Assembly (NCBI GenBank): GCA_050012355.1
Contig: JBEKHI010000122.1
Location: forward strand, 1 to 19,456
Reading direction: 5' to 3'
DNA from: JBEKHI01 sp050012355
GTDB taxonomy: Bacteria > Actinomycetota > Actinomycetes > Streptosporangiales > Streptosporangiaceae
Length of the DNA stretch: 19,456 nt
The notes under the pieces were generated by a model. It worked only from the letters and a program-made list of their open reading frames with translations, ran no database searches and was not told where the DNA came from. Positions 1 to 7,338 of the stretch are shown in pieces (within the stretch, counting starts at the first letter, position 1; every line of letters starts with the position of its first letter). Position numbers and translations under genes: made by a program.

Positions 1-538
1 GGCCCAAGGTTGGAACGCCTCGCCGCACTGGCGCGCGAGTCAAGCGTGCTGCTGTGCGCAGGCAGTCTTCCCGAGGACCAGAACGACGCGCTCCATAACA
101 CAGTGTCTCCGTCCTCGCCTCCGGGCGCCCCCGATGCGCTGTCTTCCCTCCTCGCTCGTCGCTGGCGCTCCTCGTTCGTCAGTCCAGACAGCGCGGCGCC
201 CTTTGGCTCGGACGTGCCAGGCAACGCGGCGCCCTGTGAACGTGATGGTGCTGCTGCCGGCCGCGTACGAGACGGCGGCGGCCCGCTGGTGGGACATCTT
301 GTATCCGGCGAACGCGCTGGCCAACGGGCAATGGTGGATCATGGCCAACCAGCACGGCGGTGACCTGTTCGGCGGCAGCCAGATCATCGCTCCGGATGGA
401 GGCGTGGTGGCCGCCGCGCCACGTGGCGACGACTCCCCCGGCCATCTGGTCGCCACGATCGGTTTCGACGAGCCGCCGCGAGAATGCGGGCCGATGCTGG
501 CGGGACGGCGCCCCGAACTGTATGGAGCTTTTCCGTGA
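1..538 (+). pseudogene. Nitrilase/carbon-nitrogen hydrolase remnant (5' truncated by window, frameshifted, core missing)
   Basis: Frame 1 from the window edge to about position 110 reads LAALARESSVLLCAGSLPE followed by a Leu-His-Asn-Thr stretch, typical of the nitrilase superfamily just before the catalytic Lys region. From about 236 to 538 a different frame (frame 2) reads VNVMVLLPAAYETAAARWW, then ALANGQWWIMANQHGGD and GGSQIIAPDGG, the usual nitrilase C-terminal third. The segment joining them is only about 130 bases where the family has roughly 85 residues. I see neither the catalytic Lys nor the Cys motif (family form ..CYDLRFPE) in any frame there. So the gene appears to carry an internal deletion plus a frame change and is probably inactive. 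Its stop (536-538) overlaps the GTG of the GMC gene by four bases, so the two were once coupled. The 5' end lies outside the window. An assembly error is the alternative. Confidence 0.72.
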
Positions 539-2028
539 TCTTCGACTACGTCGTGGTCGGCGGCGGGACGGCGGGAGCGGTGCTCGCCGCTCGGCTCAGC
601 GAGGACCCGTCGGTCACCGTCGGGCTCATCGAGTGGGGGCCGGATGACCGACCGGAGCCCAGGGCCCTCCAGGTGCGCCGCTGGTCGGAGATGATGGAGG
701 GCGAGTACGACCTCGATTATCGCAGCGTCCCGCAGCAACGGGCCAACTCTGGCATCCGGCAGGCCCGGGCCCGGATCCTGGGCGGCTGCTCATCGCACAA
801 CACGATGATCGCGTTGCGGCCGCCAGACGAGGACTTTGACGGATGGGCCGCGGCCGGTGCGAGCGGCTGGGACGCCGCCGCCATGGGTCCGTATTTCGGG
901 AAGCTGGCGACGAACATCCTCCCGGTCGCCAAACAGCACCGCAACGCCTACCTGGAAGACGCCATCACCACGGCGGGACGCGAACTCGGGATACCGGTCA
1001 TCGACGGCTGGAACGCTACCCCCTGGCGCGACGGCACCGGGTTCCTCGACATCGGCTACTACCCGGATACCGGCATCAGGTCCTCGGCCTCGGTCGACTA
1101 CCTGCATCCGGTCATGGACCACCGGCCGAACCTCACAGTGCTGCTGTCCACCCGCGTGCTGCGGATCGAGTTCGACGCCGCCCGGCGCGCAAGCGGGGTC
1201 CTGGTCCGGCGCGAGGGTGGCGACACCGCGACACTCCAGGCGCGTCGCGAGATCATCCTCTGCGCGGGCGCTATCGACACGCCGCGGCTCCTGCTGTTGT
1301 CCGGCGTCGGCCCCGGCGACGACCTGCGGCGACTCGGCATCCCGGTGATCCAGGACCTGCCCGGTGTCGGCCAGAACCTGATGGACCATGTTGAGGGCCT
1401 GCTGGTCTGGGAAGCCACCCGCTCCCTTCCGCCGGAAGGCGCCACCGACTGGGACGCGGCCGTCGTAGTGCCCGAGGTGCTCATCCACATCCCGCTGATG
1501 ACCTATGCGGTGCACGCGGAACATCTCGGCTGCGTCTTGCCGGAACACACGATCTCGATGACTCCGAACGTCACCAGGCCGCGCAGCCGCGGCGCGGTGT
1601 CCCTAGCGTCACCCGACCCGGACGCGGCGCCGCTGATCGACTACCGGTACTTCACCGACCCGGACGGTCATGACGAGCGGACGCTGATCCGCGGCATCCG
1701 GCTGGCCCGCCGGATCGCGGCGGCCGAGCCGATGGCCGGCTGGGTCGCGCGCGAGATCTTCCCGGGACGGGAGGCGGTCACCGACGACGAGATCTCCGAA
1801 CTGGCCCGCGCCGCGTGCAACACGGTCTACCACGTCTCGTGCACCACGCGGATGGGCGCGGCCGACGACCCGATGGCCGTGCTCGACCCGCTGCTACGCG
1901 TCCGCGGCGTTTCGGGCCTGCGCGTCGCCGACGCCTCCGCCTTCCCCCGGCTGACCACGGTGAACCCAGTAGTAGCCGTCCTCATGCTCGCCGAACGCGC
2001 CGCGGACCTGATTCAACTTCGAAGTTGA
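535..2028 (+). CDS. GMC-family FAD-dependent oxidoreductase
   Basis: A 497-residue flavoprotein that should oxidise an alcohol-type substrate. Residues 9-14 (GGGTAG) form the Rossmann FAD loop, with Glu33 at the end of strand 2. The first GMC signature is present as GGCSSHNTMIALRPP, the second as GAIDTPRLLLLSGVGP. The usual active-site pair is His433 (in YHVSCTTRMG) and Asn477 (in TTVNPVVAV). The middle segment is slightly shorter than in choline-dehydrogenase-like relatives, but no lesion is seen. The chosen start is GTG 535, because it overlaps the upstream stop as GTGA, has GGAG at 524-527, and puts the FAD motif at the N-terminus; the upstream ATG at 484 would add nitrilase-overlapping residues. 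The substrate is unknown. The enzyme could act in the neighbouring peptide cluster or be an independent catabolic enzyme paired with the lost nitrilase. Confidence 0.9.
   Translation: MIFDYVVVGGGTAGAVLAARLSEDPSVTVGLIEWGPDDRPEPRALQVRRWSEMMEGEYDLDYRSVPQQRANSGIRQARARILGGCSSHNTMIALRPPDEDFDGWAAAGASGWDAAAMGPYFGKLATNILPVAKQHRNAYLEDAITTAGRELGIPVIDGWNATPWRDGTGFLDIGYYPDTGIRSSASVDYLHPVMDHRPNLTVLLSTRVLRIEFDAARRASGVLVRREGGDTATLQARREIILCAGAIDTPRLLLLSGVGPGDDLRRLGIPVIQDLPGVGQNLMDHVEGLLVWEATRSLPPEGATDWDAAVVVPEVLIHIPLMTYAVHAEHLGCVLPEHTISMTPNVTRPRSRGAVSLASPDPDAAPLIDYRYFTDPDGHDERTLIRGIRLARRIAAAEPMAGWVAREIFPGREAVTDDEISELARAACNTVYHVSCTTRMGAADDPMAVLDPLLRVRGVSGLRVADASAFPRLTTVNPVVAVLMLAERAADLIQLRS
2014..2027. promoter_or_regulatory. 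14-bp perfect palindrome at the GMC stop codon
   Basis: CAACTTCGAAGTTG reads the same on both strands and overlaps the last codons and stop of the GMC gene. It is too short and lacks a T-tract for a convincing terminator. A protein binding site or chance are the options. Confidence 0.3.
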
Positions 2029-2405
2029 CCGGAGTGGTTGCCGGAACGGTCCCTGGAAGCGCCGCGAGGCAATATTGGCGGCGGCGTACTTCGGTCACTA
2101 GCGCGGCGATCAGCGTGGTGCCGACGCCGCGGCCCACCCGACTGGAAAGTCCTCCACCTCAGCTGGGTGCGGGAGCCGGACCGAGCTGCTGACAGCCAGC
2201 TGACTTCTCCCGGCTTAGCGCACATTTCCCGCCCGCAATGCCCGGATATGCCCAGCAGCCAGGGTGCACTAACCCGGGAGAAGTAGCCTCCGGACAGCGC
2301 TACACGCGCCCCGGGGACGGGAAACACGGCAGCGAACCCCGGCGCGCCACGACCCACAACCGCGGGATTTCGCGGCGTCGGTGCGGAACCCAGCGGCGTG
2401 GCGGG
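2029..2405. other. Intergenic region between convergent GMC and SARP genes
   Basis: This 377-bp gap separates two genes that converge on it. The only clear structure is the imperfect inverted repeat at 2203-2284, listed separately. Short open frames here have no recognisable family features or ribosome binding sites, and I see no coding signal. Confidence 0.6.
2203..2284. repeat. 82-bp element with 21-bp imperfect inverted repeats
   Basis: The left arm 2203-2223 begins ACTTCTCCCGG and the right arm 2264-2284 ends CCGGGAGAAGT. Over 21 bases the arms match at 19 positions, and the spacer is 40 bp. It lies between the convergent GMC and SARP genes. It may be a bidirectional transcription-end structure, although the loop is long. 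It may instead be a miniature insertion element; I see no clear target-site duplication flanking it. Confidence 0.6.
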
Positions 2406-4712
2406 CTAGCGGGTCAGGTCGGCGTTGATTGCCTGCGAGCGTTCCCGGCAGGTTCGCGCCTCCGCGGGCTCGCCGGCATCGTCTAGGGCAGCGGCCAGGT
2501 GCTGGAGGATGTCCGCTTCTCCTTTGGCATCGGCCAGTTGCTGGGACAGGTCGAGTGCCTGGCGCATGCAGCCGATCGCTTCCGTGAGCTTGCCGCACCG
2601 GTGCAGCGTCAGGGCGAGTTCGTCGAGCGTCGCGGCCTCGGCCACCCGACTGCCCGCCTCGCGGGCGGCGTCCAGCGAACCAGTGAAGACCCTGATCGCG
2701 TCGTCGTACCTGCCCGCCTGGTGATAGGCGCTGCCCAGCGAGTTGAGCGCGGACGAGAGTGCGTACACGGTGCTCCGCCCTGACCATCGGAACGGCTCTT
2801 TCGCCCCAGGTGATCGCGCCGGCGATGTCGCCAGCGAGCAGATAGGCCATCCCGAGACTGGCCGTCGCGTTCGCCTCCGCCCGCCGGTCCCCCGACCGGC
2901 GGTACACCTCGAGGGCCTGCGTGCGGCAGTCGATGGATCGCGCGGCGTCGCCCATCTTGTAGTGGTTGTTGGCCAGCACACCGAGCATCCGTGCCTCGGC
3001 CGCGGCGTCGCCCGCCCGGCGGGCGCACGCCAGGCCGATCGTGCATGAGCCGGTCCAGTCGGCCAGATGAAGCCGGCTGATGAAGAACTCCTCAAGCAGC
3101 CACGGCAACTGCCAGGCGATGTCATTGTGCTCGTATTCGGCGGCCATCTGGACGGCCGCCAGCAGGTTCAGCCGCTCAGCGCTCAGCCATTCGAAGGCAT
3201 CCGTCGCGCCCGCGAAGCCCAGGCCCGTAGCGGTCCGCTCGCTGGCGTCGAGCCGTCGGCGCATGCGTTCCGCCGCGGCGTTAGCGTCATCGGCTCCCCA
3301 CAGGAACCAGGTGACGATCCGGCGTGCCGCCGCCGAGCGTTCAGCGTGCGTCAGTTCATCCTGCGCGCGCTCGATCGCGTACGCCCGGATGAGGTCGTGC
3401 TGGCGATACCGGTCCCCCGGGCCGGACTCCACCAGGTTCAGGTCCGTCAGGGCCTCAAGCGCTGTACGAGCCGGACGTGTCTCGGTGCCGAACAGGGCAG
3501 CCGCCGCCCGCAGGTGGATGTCAGGACCGGGCCAGAGGCCGAGCAGGAGCAGCATCCGGCGACCGGAAAGCGCGCTGCGGTAGGCCGCTTGGCGGGCGTC
3601 GAGGTTCGCCGGGATGGTCGCGATATCGCTGCCCAGCGCGGCGAGGAACGCCTCGATTACGTCATCGGGCGACCGAGGACGCGAGGTACCGCCATGCAGG
3701 CTGGCGTAGAGCACCCCGTCGGGAAAATAGGAGGCGACCTGGCGTGCGACATGAACGGCGAACGCTGTCTTCCCTACTCCCGCGGTCCCGGTCACCACGG
3801 CGACGACCATGCCACGACCGGGTTCTTCGCTGCGTTCGGACAACCACCCCGCCACCGTGTCCTGCTCGGGCCGCCGGCCGGTGAAGCCACCGATATCGGC
3901 CGGCAGCTGGAATGGCTTCGCCAGGGAGGGGACGGCTGCGGGTTCGGGACGCGGACCGGCCAGCAGGCTGTCGGGCGAATCTCCCCGGAGGATAGCCTCC
4001 TGCAGGCGCCGTAGCGCCGAGCCTGGCTCCACCCCCAGTTCGCCGATCGCCGTTTTCCTGACCCGCTGGTAGGCCTCGAGCGCCTCGGCTTGCCTGCCGG
4101 TGCGATACAACGCCAGCATGAGCTGCTCGTGGAAGCGCTCGCGTAGCGGGTGGGCCGCCGTCAGCGCGCGCAGTTCCGCTACCACGTCACCGTCCCGGCC
4201 GAGGACCAGCTGCGTCTCGATCCAGTCCTCGGTCGTCAGCCAGCGCAATTCGGTCAGCCGTCGCGGCTCGTCGTGCTCGTCCAGCTCTGGTACGTCGGAC
4301 AGCACTTCGCCGCGCCATAGCGCCAGCGCCGCATGATTCTGCGCCGCCGCATCGCTCCAGCGGCCCGCCTCGGCGGCCTCGCGCGCGCTCGATCGCAGCG
4401 CGGCGAAGCGCTCGGTATCAAGCACGCCGTCGGTCAGGTCCATGACGTAACCCGAACCGCTGGTACGCAGGGACTTGGCGTCCTGGTCACCCAGCGTCCT
4501 GCGCAACCTCAGCACGTAGGTGTGCATCGATGCCCGCGCCTCACGCGGCGGCGCCCCTGCCACACGATGTCGATCAATCGCTCGGCGTGCACCACGACGC
4601 CCGCCTGCAGCAGCAACGTGGCGAGGACCGCGCGCTGCTTCGGCGCGGTGACCGCGATCGGTGTTCCATCTCGCTGGACTAGCAGCGGGCCGAGCAGACC
4701 AAGCTCCATCAT
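2406..4712 (-). pseudogene. AfsR/SARP-family regulator (OmpR-type DNA-binding, BTAD, NB-ARC, TPR), disrupted
   Basis: Such proteins activate biosynthetic clusters by binding 7-bp direct repeats. The N-terminus at 4712 reads MMELGLLGPLLVQRDGTPI and then a winged-helix start up to ERLIDIVWQG, but this frame stops at 4509. The rest of the DNA-binding domain (APPREARASMHTYVLRLRR), the BTAD domain and a Walker A motif (GTAGVGKT) lie in a second frame from about 4557 down to about 2775. The C-terminal TPRs (ALNSLGSAYHQAGRYDDAI) lie in a third frame ending at TAG 2406-2408. One more G in the GGGG run (CCCC at 4554-4557 on +) would restore the first join. The NB-ARC also jumps from RRMLLLL directly to GLWPGPD near 3540-3555, skipping roughly 165-190 residues present in AfsR-type proteins. 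The gene is divergent from peptide A and is the natural candidate for binding the repeats between them. It is either decaying or misassembled. Confidence 0.85.
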
Positions 4713-4745
4713 CTGTCAGATACTCCGGCGCTGAGTTCAGTGGCG

Positions 4746-4796
4746 CAAGCCATCCGCCAGCCAACCGCCAGCGGTCCGCCAGCGATATGCCAGAAC
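4746..4796 (+). promoter_or_regulatory. SARP-type operator: five 7-bp direct repeats at 11-bp spacing
   Basis: Heptads CAAGCCA (4746), CCAGCCA (4757), CCAGCGG (4768), CCAGCGA (4779) and CCAGAAC (4790) start exactly 11 bp apart with 4-bp spacers. SARP-family activators are known to bind heptameric direct repeats spaced one helical turn apart. The array lies between the divergent SARP gene and peptide A, ending 50 bp before the peptide start. The same heptad recurs upstream of peptide B. Confidence 0.75.
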
Positions 4797-4806
4797 ACCC
4801 CGTCAA

Positions 4807-4826
4807 GGTTGACTAGTCACTCAACC
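4807..4826. promoter_or_regulatory. Inverted repeat in the peptide A promoter region
   Basis: GGTTGA (4807-4812) and TCAACC (4821-4826) flank an 8-bp spacer, and GACTAGTC (4811-4818) is itself a palindrome. It lies between the heptad array and the ribosome binding site of peptide A, about where the core promoter should be. No equivalent is seen before peptide B. A binding site is possible but chance cannot be excluded. Confidence 0.3.
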
Positions 4827-4830
4827 CGAC

Positions 4831-4839
4831 GACGAAAGG
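4831..4839 (+). promoter_or_regulatory. Ribosome binding site of peptide A
   Basis: GACGAAAGG lies 7 nt before ATG 4847. The same nonamer occurs at the same 7-nt distance before peptide B (7414-7422 on the minus strand). This shared leader supports both tiny start codons. Confidence 0.7.
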
Positions 4840-4846
4840 TTGTGCC

Positions 4847-4921
4847 ATGACCAAGATCAAGGTCCGCACTCTCGACAAGATCGAGTCAACTAAGACCAGC
4901 ACGCAGGCGCCGAGAGGCTGA
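4847..4921 (+). CDS. Candidate RiPP precursor peptide A (24 aa)
   Basis: A 24-codon gene whose first 16 residues are MTKIKVRTLDKIESTK, with an eight-residue tail ending Pro-Arg-Gly. Thirteen of the first 16 residues match peptide B at 7335-7406, while the tails differ: the pattern of a conserved leader and variable core. The Lys/Arg-rich KIKVR stretch could pair as a beta-strand with the RRE-like domains of the two neighbouring enzymes (inference). It has a good ribosome binding site and a heptad operator upstream, and is followed 13 nt later by a strong hairpin, then by the adenylating-enzyme gene. It has no Cys and no signal peptide. I do not recognise a named RiPP class. Confidence rests on the homologous pair and the context, because a 24-codon frame alone would mean little. 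Confidence 0.82.
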   Translation: MTKIKVRTLDKIESTKTSTQAPRG

Positions 4922-4933
4922 ACCATTGTCGAC

Positions 4934-4961
4934 GCCGGCCGGGACCACCGTCCCGGCCGGC
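4934..4961 (+). terminator. 12-bp hairpin between peptide A and the E1-like gene (attenuator candidate)
   Basis: Arms 4934-4945 and 4950-4961 pair perfectly over 12 bp (GCCGGCCGGGAC) around the 4-nt loop CACC. It begins 13 nt after the precursor stop and ends 26 nt before the next start. No T-tract follows. Such hairpins often let a precursor transcript outnumber the transcript of the enzymes behind it, by partial termination or by protecting the 3' end. Confidence 0.7.
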
Positions 4962-4987
4962 TCGGCATCAATCATCACGAGGAGAGC

Positions 4988-6100
4988 ATGAGACTGCCAC
5001 TGATCAAGCACGCGCAGCGGCCGCAGCTGCGGCCGAACGGCGCCATCTGGATCGGGCACAGCATGTACGGGCGAGCCACCGAGCTGGTCGAGGATTCGGG
5101 CGTGCTGTGGTCAATCTGCGAACGGATGGACGGGACCCGGACAATCGCGCAACTGGCCGCCGAGGTCGTCGCCAAGCATCCCGGCCCGACCGACGAGGCG
5201 GAAGTACGGGAGATGATCGCTTTCCTGATCGATTCCGGCTGGGTGCAGGACGCGGACCCGGTGGTTCCCCCCACGCTGACCGATCGCGACCTAGACCGGT
5301 ACAGTCGCGGAACCGAGTTCCTGAGCACCCTGAGCACCGATCCGAAAATCAGCGGCCTGGATCTGCAAGCCAAGCTCAAGGCGAGCAGAGTGGTGGTGCT
5401 CGGGCTCGGCGGCGTTGGCTCGGCCGTGGCGGCGAGCCTGGCCGCGTCCGGGATCGGCCAGTTGCACTGCGTCGACCATGACACGGTCGAGCTCTCAAAC
5501 CTCAACCGCCAGCTGCTGTACAGCGAGGCGGTGATCGGCGAGCTCAAGAACGACGCGGCCGTTGCCTATCTGCGTTCGCTCAATAGCGATATCGAGGTCA
5601 CTGGAGCTGATCTATTGCTCGACGGCCCCGAGGCGGTACTGAAGGCTGTCGGCGACTGCGACGCCATCGTGCTGTGCGCCGACAAGCCCGCAGACGAGAT
5701 CGGGCTATGGACGAACGAGGCCGCGTACACCGTCGGAGTCCCGTTTCTGACCGCGGGGTACGCTGGTCCGCTGTTCACCACCGCGTGCTTCATCCCCGGC
5801 CGTACCGTGTGCTACGCCTGTCATCTCAGCTATACCAAGGATCGCCGCAAGGACTCGGGCGTGGCGGCGCGTGGTGTCCCCTACGTGGACAGCGGGCCCG
5901 CGGCGATCATCGCTCCGGTGGCTCAGATCGCCGGGCACTATCTCGCGCTCGAGACCATCAACCTGCTGACCGGGCTGCCGGTGCAGACCGCGGGACGGGA
6001 GCTCAGCAGGTTTGTCATGGACTACGAGCAGCAGCACTACTTGGCGACCGGTCCCCTTGCGGACTGCCCGGTGGGCTGCGGTGGAATGCTCGCGCGGTGA
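4988..6100 (+). CDS. E1/ThiF-like (MccB-like) adenylating enzyme with N-terminal RRE-like domain
   Basis: A 370-residue cytoplasmic enzyme of the ThiF/MoeB/MccB family, expected to activate a carboxylate with ATP. Residues about 10-90 resemble a PqqD-type peptide-recognition domain. The adenylation domain follows: GLGGVG at 139-144, acidic VDHD at 162-165, NLNRQ with Arg174, Lys187 in GELKND, and Asp232. Zinc-binding pairs are Cys275/Cys278 (CYAC) and Cys360/Cys364 (CPVGC). The length is close to MccB, which adenylates the C-terminus of a seven-residue peptide. GAGGAG at 4979-4984 fixes ATG 4988. It ends in a GTGA overlap with the protease gene, so the two are co-translated. The likely substrate is peptide A and/or B, by context. 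No YcaO, radical SAM or lanthipeptide enzyme is present, so a standard azoline or lanthipeptide route is unlikely. Confidence 0.9.
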   Translation: MRLPLIKHAQRPQLRPNGAIWIGHSMYGRATELVEDSGVLWSICERMDGTRTIAQLAAEVVAKHPGPTDEAEVREMIAFLIDSGWVQDADPVVPPTLTDRDLDRYSRGTEFLSTLSTDPKISGLDLQAKLKASRVVVLGLGGVGSAVAASLAASGIGQLHCVDHDTVELSNLNRQLLYSEAVIGELKNDAAVAYLRSLNSDIEVTGADLLLDGPEAVLKAVGDCDAIVLCADKPADEIGLWTNEAAYTVGVPFLTAGYAGPLFTTACFIPGRTVCYACHLSYTKDRRKDSGVAARGVPYVDSGPAAIIAPVAQIAGHYLALETINLLTGLPVQTAGRELSRFVMDYEQQHYLATGPLADCPVGCGGMLAR

Positions 6101-7338
6101 CGGAAGCAGGACCGGCCGCCGGAGTGGTTCGGCTGCACGCGCTCTCCTACCGCGCCGAAGATGACGAATGGATCGTCGGGCGGGAGTCGACCGGAGATTT
6201 CGTCGCGCTGCCCGCCGTGGCGGTCGCGTTCCTGCGCGCGCTTGAGGAAGGCGAGACCGTCGCCGAGGCGAAGAAACACGCCGATCTCGCGTATGCCGAG
6301 GACATAGACGCGGCCGACTTCGTCGCCACCCTGCTCGATCTCGGCTTCGTCGCGGCGGTCGACGGCCAGCGCGTCGAGGAGCCACCGGCCCGCCCGCCGA
6401 ACCTGCGCTGGCTCAAGCCGCGTCACGTGGCCTGGGTGTTCCGCTGGCCGGTCGTGTGCGGTATCGGGGCGATCATCGTGGCGGGGCTCGCGGTCTCCGC
6501 CTTCCGCACCGGATTCCCCAGCTACCAGGGGTTCTTCGTCACGCAAAGTCCTGGCCTGGACATCCTGATCTCGGTCGCCGCGTTCATACCGCTCGTGGCA
6601 CTACACGAGTTCTGGCATCTCGCGGCGGCCCGGGCCGCCGGAATCGACGCGTGGTTCGGCCTGAGTACCCGGCTCGTCTTCCTCGTCGCGCAGACCGCCG
6701 TTCCCGGGCTATGGCTGGCCGAACGCCGGATCCGGATACGCGTGTACCTGGCCGGAATGTCCTTCGACCTGCTCTCGTTCTCGGCGCTCTCGTTCGCGGA
6801 GGCTCTAACTCCGTCGACCGGCGCGACGCACGCCGCGCTCAGTGAGTTCCGTTTGTTCCTGCTGCTGGGAGTGGCCGAGCAGTTCGCGTTCTACATGCGC
6901 ACCGACGTGTATTACGTCATCCAGGAACTCACCCGCTGCAAGAACCTGTACGGCGATGCGATGGACTATCTCAGGTACCGGTCTCACCGGCTCTTCGAGG
7001 ACCCCACGATCTCGCTCCCGCCGCACGAACGTCGTCCGGTTAGGGCCTATGCCGCGCTGGTACTCGCTGGCAGCACGCTGACCCTGGTGTTCTTCGCCGG
7101 TTACGAGCTTCCGATCGCCGTCACCGGAATCCGCGCGGCTGTGGCCGAGATCTCGGCCGGCGTGCGAACGGTCAGCGTGGCCCACGTCGCTGACGGCACG
7201 GCGTTCATCCTCGTCACCGCCATGTTCCAGGCGCTGTTCATCCGGGCCTTCTGGCGCAAGCATGGCCACCGTTTGCCTGCCAGCTTCCGCCGCCGCGGCA
7301 GGGCCGCGGCGGCGGAAGCTGCCCCCGTCAGCGACTAG
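6097..7338 (+). CDS. Membrane M50-type zinc metalloprotease with N-terminal PqqD-like domain
   Basis: A 413-residue protein. Residues 10-90 (GRESTGDFVALPAVAVAFL, then TVAEAKK and DFVATLLDLGFV) look like a PqqD/RRE-type winged helix. Membrane segments follow at about 112-135 and 154-180. The second carries HEFWH at 170-174, the HExxH zinc motif, inside the membrane as in site-2-type proteases. Asp270 in the segment MRTDVYYVIQ probably gives the third zinc ligand, matching the DGYY motif of peptide-associated M50 proteins. Further hydrophobic stretches lie at about 220-265, 317-342 and 365-385. It could cut the leader from a modified peptide and/or help to export it. Start GTG 6097 is chosen because it overlaps the upstream stop (GTGA). 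Its stop overlaps that of the convergent peptide B gene, and a 19-bp hairpin lies within its last codons. No dedicated ABC exporter is nearby. Confidence 0.87.
   Translation: MTEAGPAAGVVRLHALSYRAEDDEWIVGRESTGDFVALPAVAVAFLRALEEGETVAEAKKHADLAYAEDIDAADFVATLLDLGFVAAVDGQRVEEPPARPPNLRWLKPRHVAWVFRWPVVCGIGAIIVAGLAVSAFRTGFPSYQGFFVTQSPGLDILISVAAFIPLVALHEFWHLAAARAAGIDAWFGLSTRLVFLVAQTAVPGLWLAERRIRIRVYLAGMSFDLLSFSALSFAEALTPSTGATHAALSEFRLFLLLGVAEQFAFYMRTDVYYVIQELTRCKNLYGDAMDYLRYRSHRLFEDPTISLPPHERRPVRAYAALVLAGSTLTLVFFAGYELPIAVTGIRAAVAEISAGVRTVSVAHVADGTAFILVTAMFQALFIRAFWRKHGHRLPASFRRRGRAAAAEAAPVSD
7281..7321. terminator. 19-bp perfect inverted repeat inside the protease 3' end
   Basis: Arm CAGCTTCCGCCGCCGCGGC at 7281-7299 is perfectly complementary to 7303-7321 with a 3-nt loop. 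It encodes the Arg- and Ala-rich C-terminal tail of the M50 protein. It ends 14 bp before the stop of peptide B on the opposite strand. With convergent genes that leave no spacer, this is the best candidate for a shared transcription end. There is no T-tract on either side. Confidence 0.65.

Noticed and set aside
2230..2262. Repeated GCCC units in the centre of the 82-bp inverted-repeat element, considered as a SARP-like array
   Set aside because: The spacing is irregular and the units do not match the CCAGCGR heptad.
3067..4014. 315-codon open frame antisense to the SARP gene
   Set aside because: A shadow of the GC-rich regulator gene. The opposite strand carries clear BTAD and NB-ARC motifs and this frame carries none.
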